A stretch of DNA of 64,000 bases from Methylocaldum szegediense (GCF_949769195.1 NZ_OX458333.1:4374001-4438000); one strand, 5' to 3'; positions 28,812 through 38,458 are shown, counted from the stretch's first letter. Made by a program: numbers and translations. The notes: generated by a model from the letters alone, not told the origin.

Positions 28812-29258
28812 ATGTTTAAAGAATTCAAAGAATTTGCCATGCGGGGCAACGTCATCGACATGGCGGTGGGCATCATTATGGGGGCAGCGTTCGGTGCTAT
28901 TGTGAAATCATTGGTGGACGACGTACTCATGCCGCCCATCGGTATGTTGTTGGGAAACGTCGATTTTTCGGATCTTTACATCGTGCTCAAGGATGGTGCT
29001 GCGGCAGGTCCTTATGCTTCTTTGGCGGAGGCCAGGAAGGCGGGGGCTGTTACTATCAATTATGGGGTTTTCCTCAATTCGGTAGTCAGCTTCCTGATCG
29101 TGGCTTTCTCGGTTTTCTTGCTGGTCCGAAGCATCAACAAATTGAAGCGTGAAGCGCCGTCTGCGGCGCCGGCTACAAAAGAGTGTCCTTATTGCTTGTC
29201 GACCGTCGCACTGAAGGCGACTCGCTGCCCTCAATGCACATCCGAGCTTAAGTTATAG
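28812..29258 (+). CDS. mscL: Large-conductance mechanosensitive channel MscL with C-terminal zinc ribbon
   Basis: Emergency osmotic release channel of the inner membrane, 148 residues. [35 protein letters not shown] and the second helix [17 protein letters not shown] are canonical. Instead of the usual C-terminal helical bundle, the tail has CPYC and CPQC separated by 11 residues, a zinc-ribbon-like knuckle. Variants with this tail are known in other bacteria, but what it does is not established. ATG 28812 matches the family start. It is followed 9 nt later by a CDF exporter gene, perhaps co-transcribed. Confidence 0.95.
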   Translation: MFKEFKEFAMRGNVIDMAVGIIMGAAFGAIVKSLVDDVLMPPIGMLLGNVDFSDLYIVLKDGAAAGPYASLAEARKAGAVTINYGVFLNSVVSFLIVAFSVFLLVRSINKLKREAPSAAPATKECPYCLSTVALKATRCPQCTSELKL

Positions 29259-29266
29259 GTCAGGCC

Positions 29267-30235
29267 GTGGTGGGCGGACACACGCATGTTCATGTCGATG
29301 CGATCGGAGGGCACGCAAAATTCCGATTGGGACTCTCGGCCGCTCTGACGATTGCCTTCGTTATCTTCGAAGTCGTGGCCGGGCTGATCGCGAACAGTCT
29401 GGCCCTATTGACCGATGCCGCACACAACCTGACGGATGTGCTGGCGTTGGTGCTTTCCTGGTATGCACTTCATCTGGCCGAGCAACCGTCCCATGCCGGC
29501 AAAACCTTCGGCTACCATCGTGTCGGCATTCTTGTCGCCCTTATAAATTCCACAACGCTGACGGTAATCTCAGCCGGAATCTTCTACGAAGCCTATGAAC
29601 GCTTCGTTTCCCCGCCGTCCGTCGCCGCGGATATCGTGATCGCCGTCGGTGCGGCTGCGTTCGTGGTCAATGTCATAACGGCCTGGCTGGTTAGCCACGG
29701 CGCAGAACATGATCTGAACATCAGGAGCGCCTTCATTCATTTGTTGGGCGACGTGTTTTCGACCGCCGGAGCCGTCGTCGCCGGCATCGGAATCTGGTTT
29801 ACCGGCTTCTATTGGCTGGATCCCTTGGCAAGCGTTCTGATTGGGCTGCTTATCCTATGGAACGCTTGGATGATTCTTAGGGAAACCGTCGACATCTTGC
29901 TGGAGAGCACGCCTCGAGACATCGAGATGAGCGCGATGGTTCGGGACGTTCTTCAAATCGAAGGCGTAAGAGGTGTCCACGATCTTCATGTTTGGAGTAT
30001 TTCGAAAAGCTTTCGCTTTCTTACCGCCCATATCGTGATCGACGACGTGCTGATCAGCCAAGCTGCTTTGTTACAGCATGAAATCAAGGAGATGATCAGA
30101 GATAAGTACGGTATAGGTCATTGCACCCTGCAATTGGAATGCGAGGGTTGCGACCCGGATTCCCTCTATTGCGACATCAGTAATCATTACGGTCATCGCC
30201 ATCGCCACAGCAAGCATCGGCATGCCGACAAATGA
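29267..30235 (+). CDS. Cation diffusion facilitator (CzcD/ZitB-type metal exporter)
   Basis: 322-residue proton-coupled exporter of Zn2+ or similar ions. Six transmembrane helices; the site-A residues are in LLTDAAHNLTDV (helix 2) and HLLGDVFSTAGAV (helix 5). Short His stretches at the N-terminus (GGHTHVHVD) and a His-rich tail (HYGHRHRHSKHRHADK) support Zn/Co/Cd handling. The C-terminal cytoplasmic domain has HDLHVWSIS. Start is GTG 29267, 9 nt after mscL. The exact ion is not decidable from sequence. Confidence 0.92.
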   Translation: MVGGHTHVHVDAIGGHAKFRLGLSAALTIAFVIFEVVAGLIANSLALLTDAAHNLTDVLALVLSWYALHLAEQPSHAGKTFGYHRVGILVALINSTTLTVISAGIFYEAYERFVSPPSVAADIVIAVGAAAFVVNVITAWLVSHGAEHDLNIRSAFIHLLGDVFSTAGAVVAGIGIWFTGFYWLDPLASVLIGLLILWNAWMILRETVDILLESTPRDIEMSAMVRDVLQIEGVRGVHDLHVWSISKSFRFLTAHIVIDDVLISQAALLQHEIKEMIRDKYGIGHCTLQLECEGCDPDSLYCDISNHYGHRHRHSKHRHADK

Positions 30236-30331
30236 AGCGGCAGCAGTGTTCCTGTGTTGTGGATAATTGTAAGTAGAGTGCCTCTCCACTTAGCCAAACG
30301 ACCGGCGGCGACGGGCCATCCGGGCCTCGTC

Positions 30332-30823
30332 TCAGAATCGGCTTTTGAAGGCTTTATAGAAAAACCAGCCGGAAAGTCCCGCGGACGCCAAAGCGGTTGT
30401 CAGGGATGCCCAATCAGCGAGGGTGAACGGACCGAAGCTCACCGGCCATCCGGCGAACGACGACGCGGCGAAGATGCAAGCGATAGCGGCGAAAATGGCT
30501 CCGCCGAGGATCAGCGTTCCGCGGACGCCCCAGTCGGTCGCCTCCGAAGCGAAAACCATGTCTTCCTTGCCTGGAGCTTGAGCAGACATCTCGGCCTGCT
30601 TGAGCCTGAGCGCCTTTTTGCGCGCTTTGTCTCGCTCCCTGGCTTTGGCGCTTTGTTGCTTCTTGTAAAGCTCGATCCCCTTGGCGATTCCCTGCGCTAT
30701 CAGCTTGGTCTGTTCCTTGGTTTGTCCCGGCTTTTGGATGCTCCTCGCCACCTTGAGCGCTTCTTCCTGGATGCTTTCCTTCATTTGAGTTTGAATCGAC
30801 GGTCGAGAATCGGTTTTGGACAT
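30332..30823 (-). CDS. DUF2956 protein with C-terminal membrane helices
   Basis: 163 residues. The first 80 carry the family motif QKPGQTKEQTKLIAQGI followed by a Lys/Arg-rich helix (YKKQQSAKARERDKARKK). The C-terminal half has two hydrophobic segments (TLILGGAIFAAIACIFAASS and SLTTALASAGLSGWFFYKAF). Function is unknown in the family. Transcribed toward the CDF gene; the facing frames on the other strand are shadows. Confidence 0.7.
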   Translation of the reverse strand: MSKTDSRPSIQTQMKESIQEEALKVARSIQKPGQTKEQTKLIAQGIAKGIELYKKQQSAKARERDKARKKALRLKQAEMSAQAPGKEDMVFASEATDWGVRGTLILGGAIFAAIACIFAASSFAGWPVSFGPFTLADWASLTTALASAGLSGWFFYKAFKSRF

Positions 30824-31200
30824 AGGCTTTCGCGAGAAAAAGATGAGTTGGTCACGTTAGTTCAAGATGGGCAGGTTGACAATCTCGCACTCACGAGACA
30901 ACGACGTCCGGGAAGCCGATTTACCGGGAGTCGAATGGCTTGCCGTAGTCCCTTATAAGGTTTATCCATGGAAGTGCAATTGAAATGGCATGGTGCAACC
31001 GGAAAAGAATTTATTCGGAGCGATCGAATAAGTAAGGAAACCCGGATCGAACCCTTCGATCGCCGTAGGACGGGCCCTTGATTGCGCTCAGGACAAATTT
31101 GTCGAATGCTCTCCTGGGGGCTGTCAAAGGGCGTGAACGGAATCCAGTTGTTCAGGGGTTCTTTAAAGTGGCAATGCCGCTATCTCGGAGTGAGCAAATC
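30824..31200. other. Gap upstream of the RNA ligase gene
   Basis: No supported gene. A 37-codon frame from ATG 30968 (MEVQLKWHGATGKEF) ends at a TGA near 31081; it lacks a Shine-Dalgarno and I do not call it. The RNA ligase frame itself is open from 31078, so the true start could lie in this gap. Confidence 0.4.
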
Positions 31201-32313
31201 GTGACCACGAAAAGCGCAATTAATGCGGAACGGATTCAACGAGCGATGCGATTGGGCAAGGCAGCCGAAACCGAGAGCGGAGGTTTGCGCTATGTCCGCT
31301 TCGTTCACGATTTCGAGGATATCACGCGCGGGACTGTCGTCCTTCATGACCAAGCCGTATACGGCTATCCGCCCATCGGACGGTTGCTCGCGCTGCAAAC
31401 CGGCCTTGCGAAACAGCTTTCGGGTCCTTTTTGGCTGGAGGAGAAAGTCGACGGCTTCAACATTCGTGTGGTCCGAGCCCAAAGCGGCACTATTGCTCTA
31501 ACGCGCGGCGGTTATGTCTGCCCGTTCACCACGGATCGCTTACAGGATCTACTAGACATGTCGATTTTCGACGATCAGCCCGATTTGGTGCTGTGCGCCG
31601 AGGTCGCGGGACCGGACAATCCCTATGTCGAGAGTGCGCCGCCCTTTGTTGCGGAAGACGTGAAGCTGTTCGTGTTCGACATGATGCGACAGAATTCCCC
31701 TCGCTTCCTGCCTCAAAATGAGAAAATGGCGCTGATCCGCCGTTATGCCTTGCCGTCCGTCGAGATCTTCGGGCGCTTCGAAGTCGGCGATGTCGCGCCG
31801 ATTTCTGCGATTCTGAAACGGCTCGACGAAGAAGGCCGGGAAGGCGTCGTGTGCAAGGAGGATTCGCCGCGCCAGCGGCGCACCAAACATGTCACCGGTA
31901 GCGCCAATCTTTCGGATATTCGTGCCAGCGTCTACAGCCTACTGGATTTGCCGCCGGAGTATTTCACCAGCCGGATGTTGAGATTGGCTTTATTTGTCGA
32001 GGAGCAGGAGCTTGCGGATTCGGAGAGCCTGAACCAGCGTGCCGGTGCGGCATTTCTAGACGGATTGACAGGTGCCATTCGCCAGTACCGTCGGGAAGGG
32101 AGGGTTGCGCATCGTTTCCGCTGCCGGTTCCGCGATCCGGAAAATGCCCGCCGATTGATCCGATATCTGAAGCAGGCGGCGGGTCACGTTCAAATCGTCC
32201 CGCGGGAGCTGGAACCGGACGGCGACTACTGGCGGCTGGAGTTCGATCGGATCTATCCGTCGCTGAACGGACTACTGAGCGATTGGCTGGCCGGGGAGGT
32301 GGTGTTCGATTAG
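31201..32313 (+). CDS. ATP-dependent RNA ligase, Rnl3 / Pab1020 type
   Basis: Homologue of the archaeal homodimeric RNA ligases typified by Pyrococcus Pab1020 and the Methanothermobacter enzyme. Nucleotidyltransferase motifs are visible: motif [12 protein letters not shown] with the AMP-accepting Lys at residue 82, motif III-like [14 protein letters not shown], and motif [27 protein letters not shown] precedes motif I, as in the family, and a C-terminal dimerisation region follows. The frame is open from 31078; GTG 31201 has a GGAG ten bases upstream and gives 370 residues, the family length, but ATG 31174 is possible. It converges on its partner gene with a 42-base overlap. Bacterial occurrence is patchy. 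Confidence 0.88.
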   Translation: MTTKSAINAERIQRAMRLGKAAETESGGLRYVRFVHDFEDITRGTVVLHDQAVYGYPPIGRLLALQTGLAKQLSGPFWLEEKVDGFNIRVVRAQSGTIALTRGGYVCPFTTDRLQDLLDMSIFDDQPDLVLCAEVAGPDNPYVESAPPFVAEDVKLFVFDMMRQNSPRFLPQNEKMALIRRYALPSVEIFGRFEVGDVAPISAILKRLDEEGREGVVCKEDSPRQRRTKHVTGSANLSDIRASVYSLLDLPPEYFTSRMLRLALFVEEQELADSESLNQRAGAAFLDGLTGAIRQYRREGRVAHRFRCRFRDPENARRLIRYLKQAAGHVQIVPRELEPDGDYWRLEFDRIYPSLNGLLSDWLAGEVVFD

Positions 32314-32883
32314 CGTTTCCAGAACGCTGCGGAGATTTTCCGGCATCAGGATTTTCACGCCGACTTTGTCTGCCCATTTGCGAAGACCCTCGTCCGCCGA
32401 GATCAGGACGCCGTCCAATTCGTATGCCAGAAGCAACACGTCCATGTCCTCCCGGCTGTCGATGATACCCTGCCGCAATGCTTCCCGGTAACGCTCCCTG
32501 AGCCGGTTGATGACTCGTCCCGGATCCTGGATCTCGCCAGTTTCCCGTGCCGCCTTGGCATATTCCTCGGCGATGTGCTGGCCGCGGTCGATGCGCTTGC
32601 GCACTTCTTCGATGAGTTCGTACACGATTTGAGCCGGAATCTGCAGGGTGAACTTGCGCGGCGAGCGGATGCGTACACTGGCCTCGAATTCCGGCGGCAG
32701 CTTGCCCAGGTTTTTCATGAGACGGAGTTCGTCGTACACCGATCGCGGCATGAAACACTGGACCGACGTTTGCCGGACTAACTCAAGAAAACCGAGGATG
32801 GCGTTCGGAGAATCGGTTCCGAATTGGGCGTAGATATCTGGATTGGTGAAAACGCTGGTATCGAGGACGAAGCGCTCAGTCAT
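32272..32883 (-). CDS. RNA ligase partner, PIN-domain protein (MJ_0950 type)
   Basis: 203-residue PIN-like protein of the family named for its consistent linkage to Pab1020-type RNA ligases. The N-terminus [18 protein letters not shown] has the first metal Asp. [10 protein letters not shown] carries a further acidic residue, and [30 protein letters not shown] has the Asp cluster of a PIN active site. A ribonuclease or RNA-binding role beside the ligase is likely but unproved. The gene is convergent with the ligase and their 3' ends overlap by 42 bases, so the two mRNAs are antisense at their ends. GGAG precedes ATG 32883. Confidence 0.9.
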   Translation of the reverse strand: MTERFVLDTSVFTNPDIYAQFGTDSPNAILGFLELVRQTSVQCFMPRSVYDELRLMKNLGKLPPEFEASVRIRSPRKFTLQIPAQIVYELIEEVRKRIDRGQHIAEEYAKAARETGEIQDPGRVINRLRERYREALRQGIIDSREDMDVLLLAYELDGVLISADEGLRKWADKVGVKILMPENLRSVLETLIEHHLPGQPIAQ

Positions 32884-33132
32884 GGCGACTCCTTCGCGGA
32901 TTTCAGGAGGTTATAGCCAAGCCGGCGGGCTAGCGTCAACCGTCCGCTGCTTGGGTTTGTCGAGGCGTGTCGAGTGCTGTCCTTCGGGAATCATTCGATC
33001 CGGTGCACTTCCAATACGGCATAGGCGTCTGTTGATTTTGTTTTTCCGATGCAAGGAGAATGTACGGCGATGTGATCCCGGCGCGTATGGCAACGGCTGA
33101 CGCGCCAGTCTCTATTCGCCTAGAGGAGCCTC

Positions 33133-33516
33133 ATGAATCTGGAAAAAGTCGTCTTCGGATTCTTCATCGTTCTCGCCGCCACGCTCAATTTCGGCTTCTT
33201 CATCGGCGAAATCGATCAGCCTCATCTCCATCATGTGTCCGAGCTGTTTACCGCCATCGTGGTGAATCTGATCGCTACTGTACTCAAATTCGGTGATCGT
33301 ACCCAGATCGGCGCAATTCATCTCGCGACCAGTCTGGTGGCCGATCTTCAACTGATCGCAGCGGCCGTGGCCTGGGCCAACGCAGCGTATATGTCGCCCG
33401 AGGGCTTGACGCCCGGTGCCATGGCCAGCGTGGTGTCGCTATCTGGCGGCGCTTTGCTCGCCAATCTGGTTTCGGTGACGCTGCTCATCGCTGAGACCGT
33501 GACGCTGCGCCGATGA
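33133..33516 (+). CDS. DUF6394-like membrane protein linked to a K+ channel gene
   Basis: 127 residues with three or four hydrophobic helices (VVFGFFIVLAATLNFGFFIG, SELFTAIVVNLIATVL, ADLQLIAAAVAWANAA, LLANLVSVTLLIAETV). GGAG stands five bases before ATG 33133. The last four bases, ATGA, overlap the start of the potassium-channel gene, so the two are translationally coupled and probably work together. Proteins of this kind recur beside TrkA-N channel genes, which is the only hint to function. Confidence 0.72.
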   Translation: MNLEKVVFGFFIVLAATLNFGFFIGEIDQPHLHHVSELFTAIVVNLIATVLKFGDRTQIGAIHLATSLVADLQLIAAAVAWANAAYMSPEGLTPGAMASVVSLSGGALLANLVSVTLLIAETVTLRR

Positions 33517-35225
33517 ACACCAGCCCCGCCAATACCGCGTTTTTCGTGGCGCTTCGTCACATGCGGGCGCCCCTCATCTTTTTGATCGTGATTTTTGCGA
33601 TCTCGGTCGGGGGGCTGGTGCTGATTCCGGGCGTCGACGCGGAGGGTAATCCTTGGCGGATGGATTTTTTCCATGCCCTCTATTTCATCAGCTACACTGC
33701 AACGACCATCGGTTTCGGCGAAATTCCCCATGCTTTTACCGATCAGCAGCGGCTTTGGGTCATTTTCTGCATCTTCCTGTCCGTGGTCGGCTGGGCTTAC
33801 GCCATCAGCAAACTGTTTGCCGTGATTCAGGACCGCGGATTCAAACAGGCGCTGACCAGCCAGCGTTTCGCCCGTTCGGTGAGGAGACTGGGAGAACCGT
33901 TCTACGTGATTTGCGGCTACGGCGAGACCGGCCAATTGTTGGCCAGATCTCTGGATCACCTGAATATCCGGTTCGTGGTGATCGATATCGATCCCGATCG
34001 GATCGACGAGCTCGATTTGCAGGATTACGCGTTCAACGCGCCGGGCCTAGTCGGCGATGCGCGGCTGCCGAACAACCTGATCATGGCCGGACTGACCGAC
34101 CCTAACTGTGTGGGTGTCATCGCCCTTACCAACGACGACTCGGCCAATCTCGCAGTCGCCATCGCGGTACGCTTGTTGAATCCGAAGATTCCTGCGCTGT
34201 GTCGGGCAACCACCGTGGACGTGGCCGCCAACATGGCGTCCTTCGGCACGAAACACATCATCGATCCGTTCGAAAAATTCGCCGAATACCTTGCACTGGC
34301 GATCCGGTCTCCGGGTTCCTACCGGCTGCTGCAATGGCTGACCGGACTGCCGGGAACGGAATTGGCCGCCGAGCGCGTGCCGCCTCGAGGAAACTGGCTG
34401 GTGTGCGGTTACGGCCGATTCGGACAGGCGATCGTCCGTCATATCACGCACGAGCATTTGGACGTGACCCTGATCGATCCAAAGCCGCCGAGCCGCGCAA
34501 CGGCGTTGCCCTGGGTGCTCGGCGAAGGGACCCGCGCCGAGACGTTGCACGAGGCCGGGATCAAGGACGCAGTGGGAATCGTTGCCGGCACCGACGACGA
34601 TATCAGCAACTTGTCGATCGTGGTTACGGCGCGCGAGCTCAACCCCAATTTATTCGTGGTGTTGCGGCAGAATCTGCAGGCCAACCATGAGTTGTTCAAG
34701 GCTTTCGATTCCGACTTCACGGTGGTTCCGAGCGAAATCATCGCGCACGAATGTTTGGCAATTCTGACGACGCCGCTGCTCTCGCGTTTCCTTTCTATTG
34801 TCAAGCGCAAGGACGATGCCTGGGCGGACAATGTTATCGCCCGCATATCGGCTGCGACCGGGACTCTGGTTCCTGCCGTTTGGAGCGTTACGATCGATGC
34901 ACAGGAAGCGCCGGCCGTTGTCGAGGCGATCCAAAGCGCGAGCATTGGTTTGGACATCCTGCTGCGCGATCCGGCCGATCGCACCCGGGAGATGCCCTGC
35001 GTACCGCTAATGGTGGTGCGTGATACCGAAGCGATCGAGATGCCGGAAACGGGGTTCGGACTACGCAAGGGCGACAGTATCCTGTTTGCCGGACTGTCGT
35101 CGGTGATTTCCGACCAGCAGGCCATACTTCGCAACCTCAAAGTCTTGAATTATGTGTTGTTCGGCCAAGAGGTGGCCAGCAGCTGGATTTGGCGAAAATT
35201 GACCGGTGCCGATGCCGGGCTTTGA
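33513..35225 (+). CDS. Potassium channel with two RCK (TrkA-N) domains
   Basis: 570-residue protein. Two N-terminal transmembrane helices surround a pore with the filter TATTIGFGEIP, a TIGFG variant of TVGYG. Two Rossmann NAD-binding RCK domains follow, FYVICGYGETGQLLARSL (about residue 130) and WLVCGYGRFGQAIVRHI (about residue 295), and two C-terminal TrkA-C-like regions are likely, the last at FGLRKGDSILFAG. It overlaps the DUF6394-like gene by ATGA. It may be an RCK-gated K+ channel or a K+ efflux system; ion selectivity is inferred from the filter only. Confidence 0.85.
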   Translation: MNTSPANTAFFVALRHMRAPLIFLIVIFAISVGGLVLIPGVDAEGNPWRMDFFHALYFISYTATTIGFGEIPHAFTDQQRLWVIFCIFLSVVGWAYAISKLFAVIQDRGFKQALTSQRFARSVRRLGEPFYVICGYGETGQLLARSLDHLNIRFVVIDIDPDRIDELDLQDYAFNAPGLVGDARLPNNLIMAGLTDPNCVGVIALTNDDSANLAVAIAVRLLNPKIPALCRATTVDVAANMASFGTKHIIDPFEKFAEYLALAIRSPGSYRLLQWLTGLPGTELAAERVPPRGNWLVCGYGRFGQAIVRHITHEHLDVTLIDPKPPSRATALPWVLGEGTRAETLHEAGIKDAVGIVAGTDDDISNLSIVVTARELNPNLFVVLRQNLQANHELFKAFDSDFTVVPSEIIAHECLAILTTPLLSRFLSIVKRKDDAWADNVIARISAATGTLVPAVWSVTIDAQEAPAVVEAIQSASIGLDILLRDPADRTREMPCVPLMVVRDTEAIEMPETGFGLRKGDSILFAGLSSVISDQQAILRNLKVLNYVLFGQEVASSWIWRKLTGADAGL

Positions 35226-35303
35226 GAGCGCCGTGTGCTGGACATGGTTTTCGCCGCCATGACACACTTTCCGGCCCACGATTACCGTTAGGGAGACACA
35301 CCG

Positions 35304-36722
35304 ATGAGTACGAGCATCCGCCCCGATCAGCTGCTGCAATCCATCGACGAGTTCTGGGACCAGGAGATACTGCCGACGCTTATCGAATACATCAAGATCC
35401 CCAATGTTTCGGTGGCATTCGATCCCGGCTGGGAAGCGAACGGCCACATGCAGCGGGCGCGCCGGCTAGCGGTGGAGTGGCTGCACCGGCATACCGTTCC
35501 CGGTTGGACCCTGCACGATCTCGATATTCCCGGGCGGACGCCACTCTTGCTTTGGCATGTTCCGGGGGATTTGGAGAAGACGGTGCTGATCTACGGCCAT
35601 TTGGACAAGCAGCCTGAAATGGAAGGTTGGTATGAAGGTTTCGGGCCGTGGACACCGGTACTCAAGGACGACAAGCTTTATGGCCGGGGAGGCGCCGATG
35701 ACGGCTATGCCCTGTTTGCCGCGATTGCGGCCTTGAAAGCGCTGGAAGGGCAAAAGCGCCCGCGTGTAGTAATTCTCATCGAGTTTTCGGAAGAAAGCGG
35801 CTCCCCGGATTTGCCGGCCTATTTGGAACGCTTTGGTCATCTGATCGGTACGCCCGACCTCGTGATCGCGCTCGATTCGGGAGCCGGCGATTACGAGCGG
35901 CTTTGGTCGACCACTTCCCTGCGCGGCCTCGTGAACTGCACCGTGGACGTCAGAGTGCTGACGGAGGCTGCGCATTCGGGCATCGCGAGCGGTATCGTGC
36001 CGTCGTCCATGCGCATCATGCGTCAGTTGCTGGACCGTTTGGAAGATGCAACGACCGGAGACATTCGTCTATCCGAACTGCACGCTGAAATTCCGGTTCA
36101 GCGGGTAGAACAGGCGAGGGCAGCGGCAGCGATACTGGGTTCCGGTCTGCTCAATAGTTTCAGCGTGGTGCCCACACTTCGTCCGGTGGGCGACGATCCG
36201 GCCGAGCTGCTGCTGAACAATACCTGGAGGCCGACGCTTTCGGTGGTCGGGCAGGATGGCATGCCGCCTCTAAAAGAAGCCGGAAACGTGCTACGCGCCC
36301 ATACCGCTTTCAAGCTATCCTTTCGGCTGCCGCCGACAGTGGACGCCCTGAAAGCCCAGGAAGCGGTCCGACGCGTGCTGACCGCCGATCCGCCTTATGG
36401 CGCCGAGATTTCCGTCGAGTTCGAACCGTCGGGGACTGGCTGGGACGCGCCGGCCTTGGCACCCTGGCTCGAGCAGGCGACGAGCGAGGCGTCACAAGCT
36501 TTCTACGGCAAGGATGCGGCCTATTTGGGGCTCGGCGGCAGCATTCCGTTCATGCGCATGCTCGGCGAGCAGTTCCCGCAGGCCCAGTTCTTGATTACCG
36601 GTGTTCTGGGCCCGAAAAGCAATGCTCACGGGCCGAACGAGTTCCTGCATATCCCTTACGCGAAGAAGCTAACCGCCTGTGTGGCATATATTCTGGCCCG
36701 ATCCGCGGAGCTAGCCGGTTGA
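35304..36722 (+). CDS. M20-family metallodipeptidase
   Basis: 472-residue cytoplasmic zinc peptidase of the M20 family (ArgE/DapE/carnosinase relatives). Metal ligands and catalytic residues: YGHLDKQPE (His and Asp), GRGGADDGYAL (bridging Asp), EFSEESGSPDL (catalytic Glu and ligand Glu), IALDSGAGDYERLW, and the final His in NAHGPNEFLHIPY. An insertion between the two halves is the dimerisation domain. AGGGAG precedes ATG 35304. Substrate unknown; no partner genes nearby. Confidence 0.88.
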   Translation: MSTSIRPDQLLQSIDEFWDQEILPTLIEYIKIPNVSVAFDPGWEANGHMQRARRLAVEWLHRHTVPGWTLHDLDIPGRTPLLLWHVPGDLEKTVLIYGHLDKQPEMEGWYEGFGPWTPVLKDDKLYGRGGADDGYALFAAIAALKALEGQKRPRVVILIEFSEESGSPDLPAYLERFGHLIGTPDLVIALDSGAGDYERLWSTTSLRGLVNCTVDVRVLTEAAHSGIASGIVPSSMRIMRQLLDRLEDATTGDIRLSELHAEIPVQRVEQARAAAAILGSGLLNSFSVVPTLRPVGDDPAELLLNNTWRPTLSVVGQDGMPPLKEAGNVLRAHTAFKLSFRLPPTVDALKAQEAVRRVLTADPPYGAEISVEFEPSGTGWDAPALAPWLEQATSEASQAFYGKDAAYLGLGGSIPFMRMLGEQFPQAQFLITGVLGPKSNAHGPNEFLHIPYAKKLTACVAYILARSAELAG

Positions 36723-36743
36723 GCTCGGGGGGGGAAAGGAAGG

Positions 36744-37595
36744 TTAGCGGGTGACTTTAACCGAAAACCCGAGAGCCCTTATACGGTCCGCTATCGCATC
36801 TAGTTCCTCGCCCGGCAGTGCAGAGAGCCTCGGCGCCTGCTCCTGCATCGAGGGCCGCGCGAGGCCGTAGAGCAGAACGCCTTGGATCGGAACGTCTCGA
36901 TGCTTGAGGTCTGCCAGGAAATCCAGATAAGCGCGCCGTTCCGCTTCTGAAGGTGATTCGCCGTCGAAGGAGAACAGACAGGTTTGAATCCAGGTGGGAC
37001 AAAGCCGCGCGCAAATCTCCAGATTGCGGTGTACGGATCCCGGGGTGAGATTGACCTGGTTGATCCGAAGTATGCCCTCCACGGTCGCGCTGTCCACTTT
37101 GAACCAGACTTCTCCCCCGAGTTCGCTCCAGCGTTTTAGGGCCGCCTGTACGATCGGTTTGTGCACCAGACTGCCGTTGGTGATGAGCACCAGCTTGATC
37201 TGGCCGAGCAGGCCGAACTCGTCACAGACCGTGCCGATCAGCTCGACGATTCGATCTAAGGTCTTGCAACTGGTCGGCTCGCCGTTTCCCGAGATGGCGA
37301 TGTCCTTGATGGCGCGTTGCTCGGGCGGTATCTGAAACCGGTGGTAGAAATCTCCCGTCAGGATTTGGTTCAACAGTGCGCGCAACTCACCCCCCAATCG
37401 TTCTGCATCGATGTCGGGAGCGGCACCGCGGGTGAGATTGGGCACTTGACAATAGACACAGCGCCAGTTGCAGGCATTGTTAGGATTAAGATTGATGCCG
37501 ACCGACAACCCGCCCGAGCGCCGAGAAATGACGGGGTAAACATAGGTCAGGCCGGCGCTATCGCGGCTGTGGTCTTTGGTAGTGAGTGGGCGCAT
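36744..37595 (-). CDS. Radical SAM protein of unknown reaction
   Basis: 283 residues. Cys42, Cys46 and Cys49 in CNWRCVYCQVPN are the [4Fe-4S] ligands, a C-x3-C-x2-C motif. AISGNGEPTSCKTLD and LVLITNGSLVHKP match the second and third strands of the SAM barrel. No second cluster domain is seen, and it starts with YVYPVISRRSGGLSVGINLNP, seen in uncharacterised proteobacterial radical SAM proteins often annotated only by domain. Convergent with the M20 gene. I cannot give a substrate. Confidence 0.82.
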   Translation of the reverse strand: MRPLTTKDHSRDSAGLTYVYPVISRRSGGLSVGINLNPNNACNWRCVYCQVPNLTRGAAPDIDAERLGGELRALLNQILTGDFYHRFQIPPEQRAIKDIAISGNGEPTSCKTLDRIVELIGTVCDEFGLLGQIKLVLITNGSLVHKPIVQAALKRWSELGGEVWFKVDSATVEGILRINQVNLTPGSVHRNLEICARLCPTWIQTCLFSFDGESPSEAERRAYLDFLADLKHRDVPIQGVLLYGLARPSMQEQAPRLSALPGEELDAIADRIRALGFSVKVTR

Positions 37596-37777
37596 GGATC
37601 AGGAGGGGTCGTGGTCTGAAGTGTACGAGTTTCGTGAAATACCGTGTATGCCGCAATAGAACGCGCTTTGGCTCCGTCTAACTTTTCGGATGCCGTGCGT
37701 TCTCGTCCGGTGTGTCTTTAGCGGACGGCCGAGAGCGATTCTGGATCGAAGTCCTACGTTGACAGGGAGGTTCATCG

Positions 37778-38458
37778 GTGGACAAAACAGAGATCATTAC
37801 CGTTGTCCCTTTTGGCAGACGCCTTGGATTCGGCCAAGAACTTCACGATTTGGTGGTGAGAGGGATAAATCGTTTCACGGTATTCAAAATTTTGCGAGCC
37901 GTGGCGATAGCGTGCGCCAAACCGGAGTTTACCAAATGTCCGGCCCCTTACCGTCCGAGTTTTTTGAGCGCGAAGCAGCTACGTGAGCTTGCCCTCGACC
38001 ACAAGAACGGGATGTCGGAGCGCTTCGTCGAAGAGGCGCTCTCCAAGGGTGACGAATGCTACGGCATATTCGATGGCGATCGGCTGGCCTCTTACGGCTG
38101 GTATTCGTTTCGCCCGACGCGTATTGATCCCCCGGAGTTGGTGCTGCGCTTTGACCCTCAGTACGTCTACATGTACAAAGGGTTTACGCATGTCCGCTAC
38201 CGCGGACAAAGGCTACACGCGATCGGAATGACATTGGCTTTGAAGCACTATCTCGATCGGGGATACAAGGGACTGGTTTCGTACGTCGAGTCCAACAATT
38301 TCGATTCGCTCAAATCGGTGTCGCGTATGGGGTATGAGAAGTTCGGCTCGATCTATTTGATGCGCGCTTTCGGGCGTTACCTCATCCACGTGAGTCCTGG
38401 ATGCGAACGATTCGGCTTTGCTATCGAGGAGCGGGAAGGGGAGTTGGCCGAATTGTAG
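37778..38458 (+). CDS. GNAT-family N-acyltransferase
   Basis: 226 residues with an acyl-CoA-binding motif in THVRYRGQRLHAIGM (the R-x-x-G pattern of motif A) after a strand holding LVLRFDPQYVYMY, and a later VESNNFDSLKSVSRMGYEKFG of the C-terminal part. GTG 37778 is supported by AGGGAGG seven bases upstream. Relatives occur in polysaccharide and exosortase contexts, so an amine or sugar acylation is possible, but the acceptor is unknown. It lies between genes of unrelated function. Confidence 0.75.
   Translation: MDKTEIITVVPFGRRLGFGQELHDLVVRGINRFTVFKILRAVAIACAKPEFTKCPAPYRPSFLSAKQLRELALDHKNGMSERFVEEALSKGDECYGIFDGDRLASYGWYSFRPTRIDPPELVLRFDPQYVYMYKGFTHVRYRGQRLHAIGMTLALKHYLDRGYKGLVSYVESNNFDSLKSVSRMGYEKFGSIYLMRAFGRYLIHVSPGCERFGFAIEEREGELAEL

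Noticed and set aside
30254-30958. 234-residue frame antisense to the DUF2956 gene
   Set aside because: The opposite strand carries a recognisable family motif; this frame is Arg/Gly-rich with no domain.
30968-31081. 37-codon frame MEVQLKWHGATGKEF
   Set aside because: No Shine-Dalgarno and no family; the opening weakly recalls small stress proteins but is too short to judge.
31964-32758. 264-residue leftward frame across the ligase/partner junction
   Set aside because: It overlaps both recognised genes in the wrong frame and is rich in Arg, Gly and Pro, as shadow frames are.
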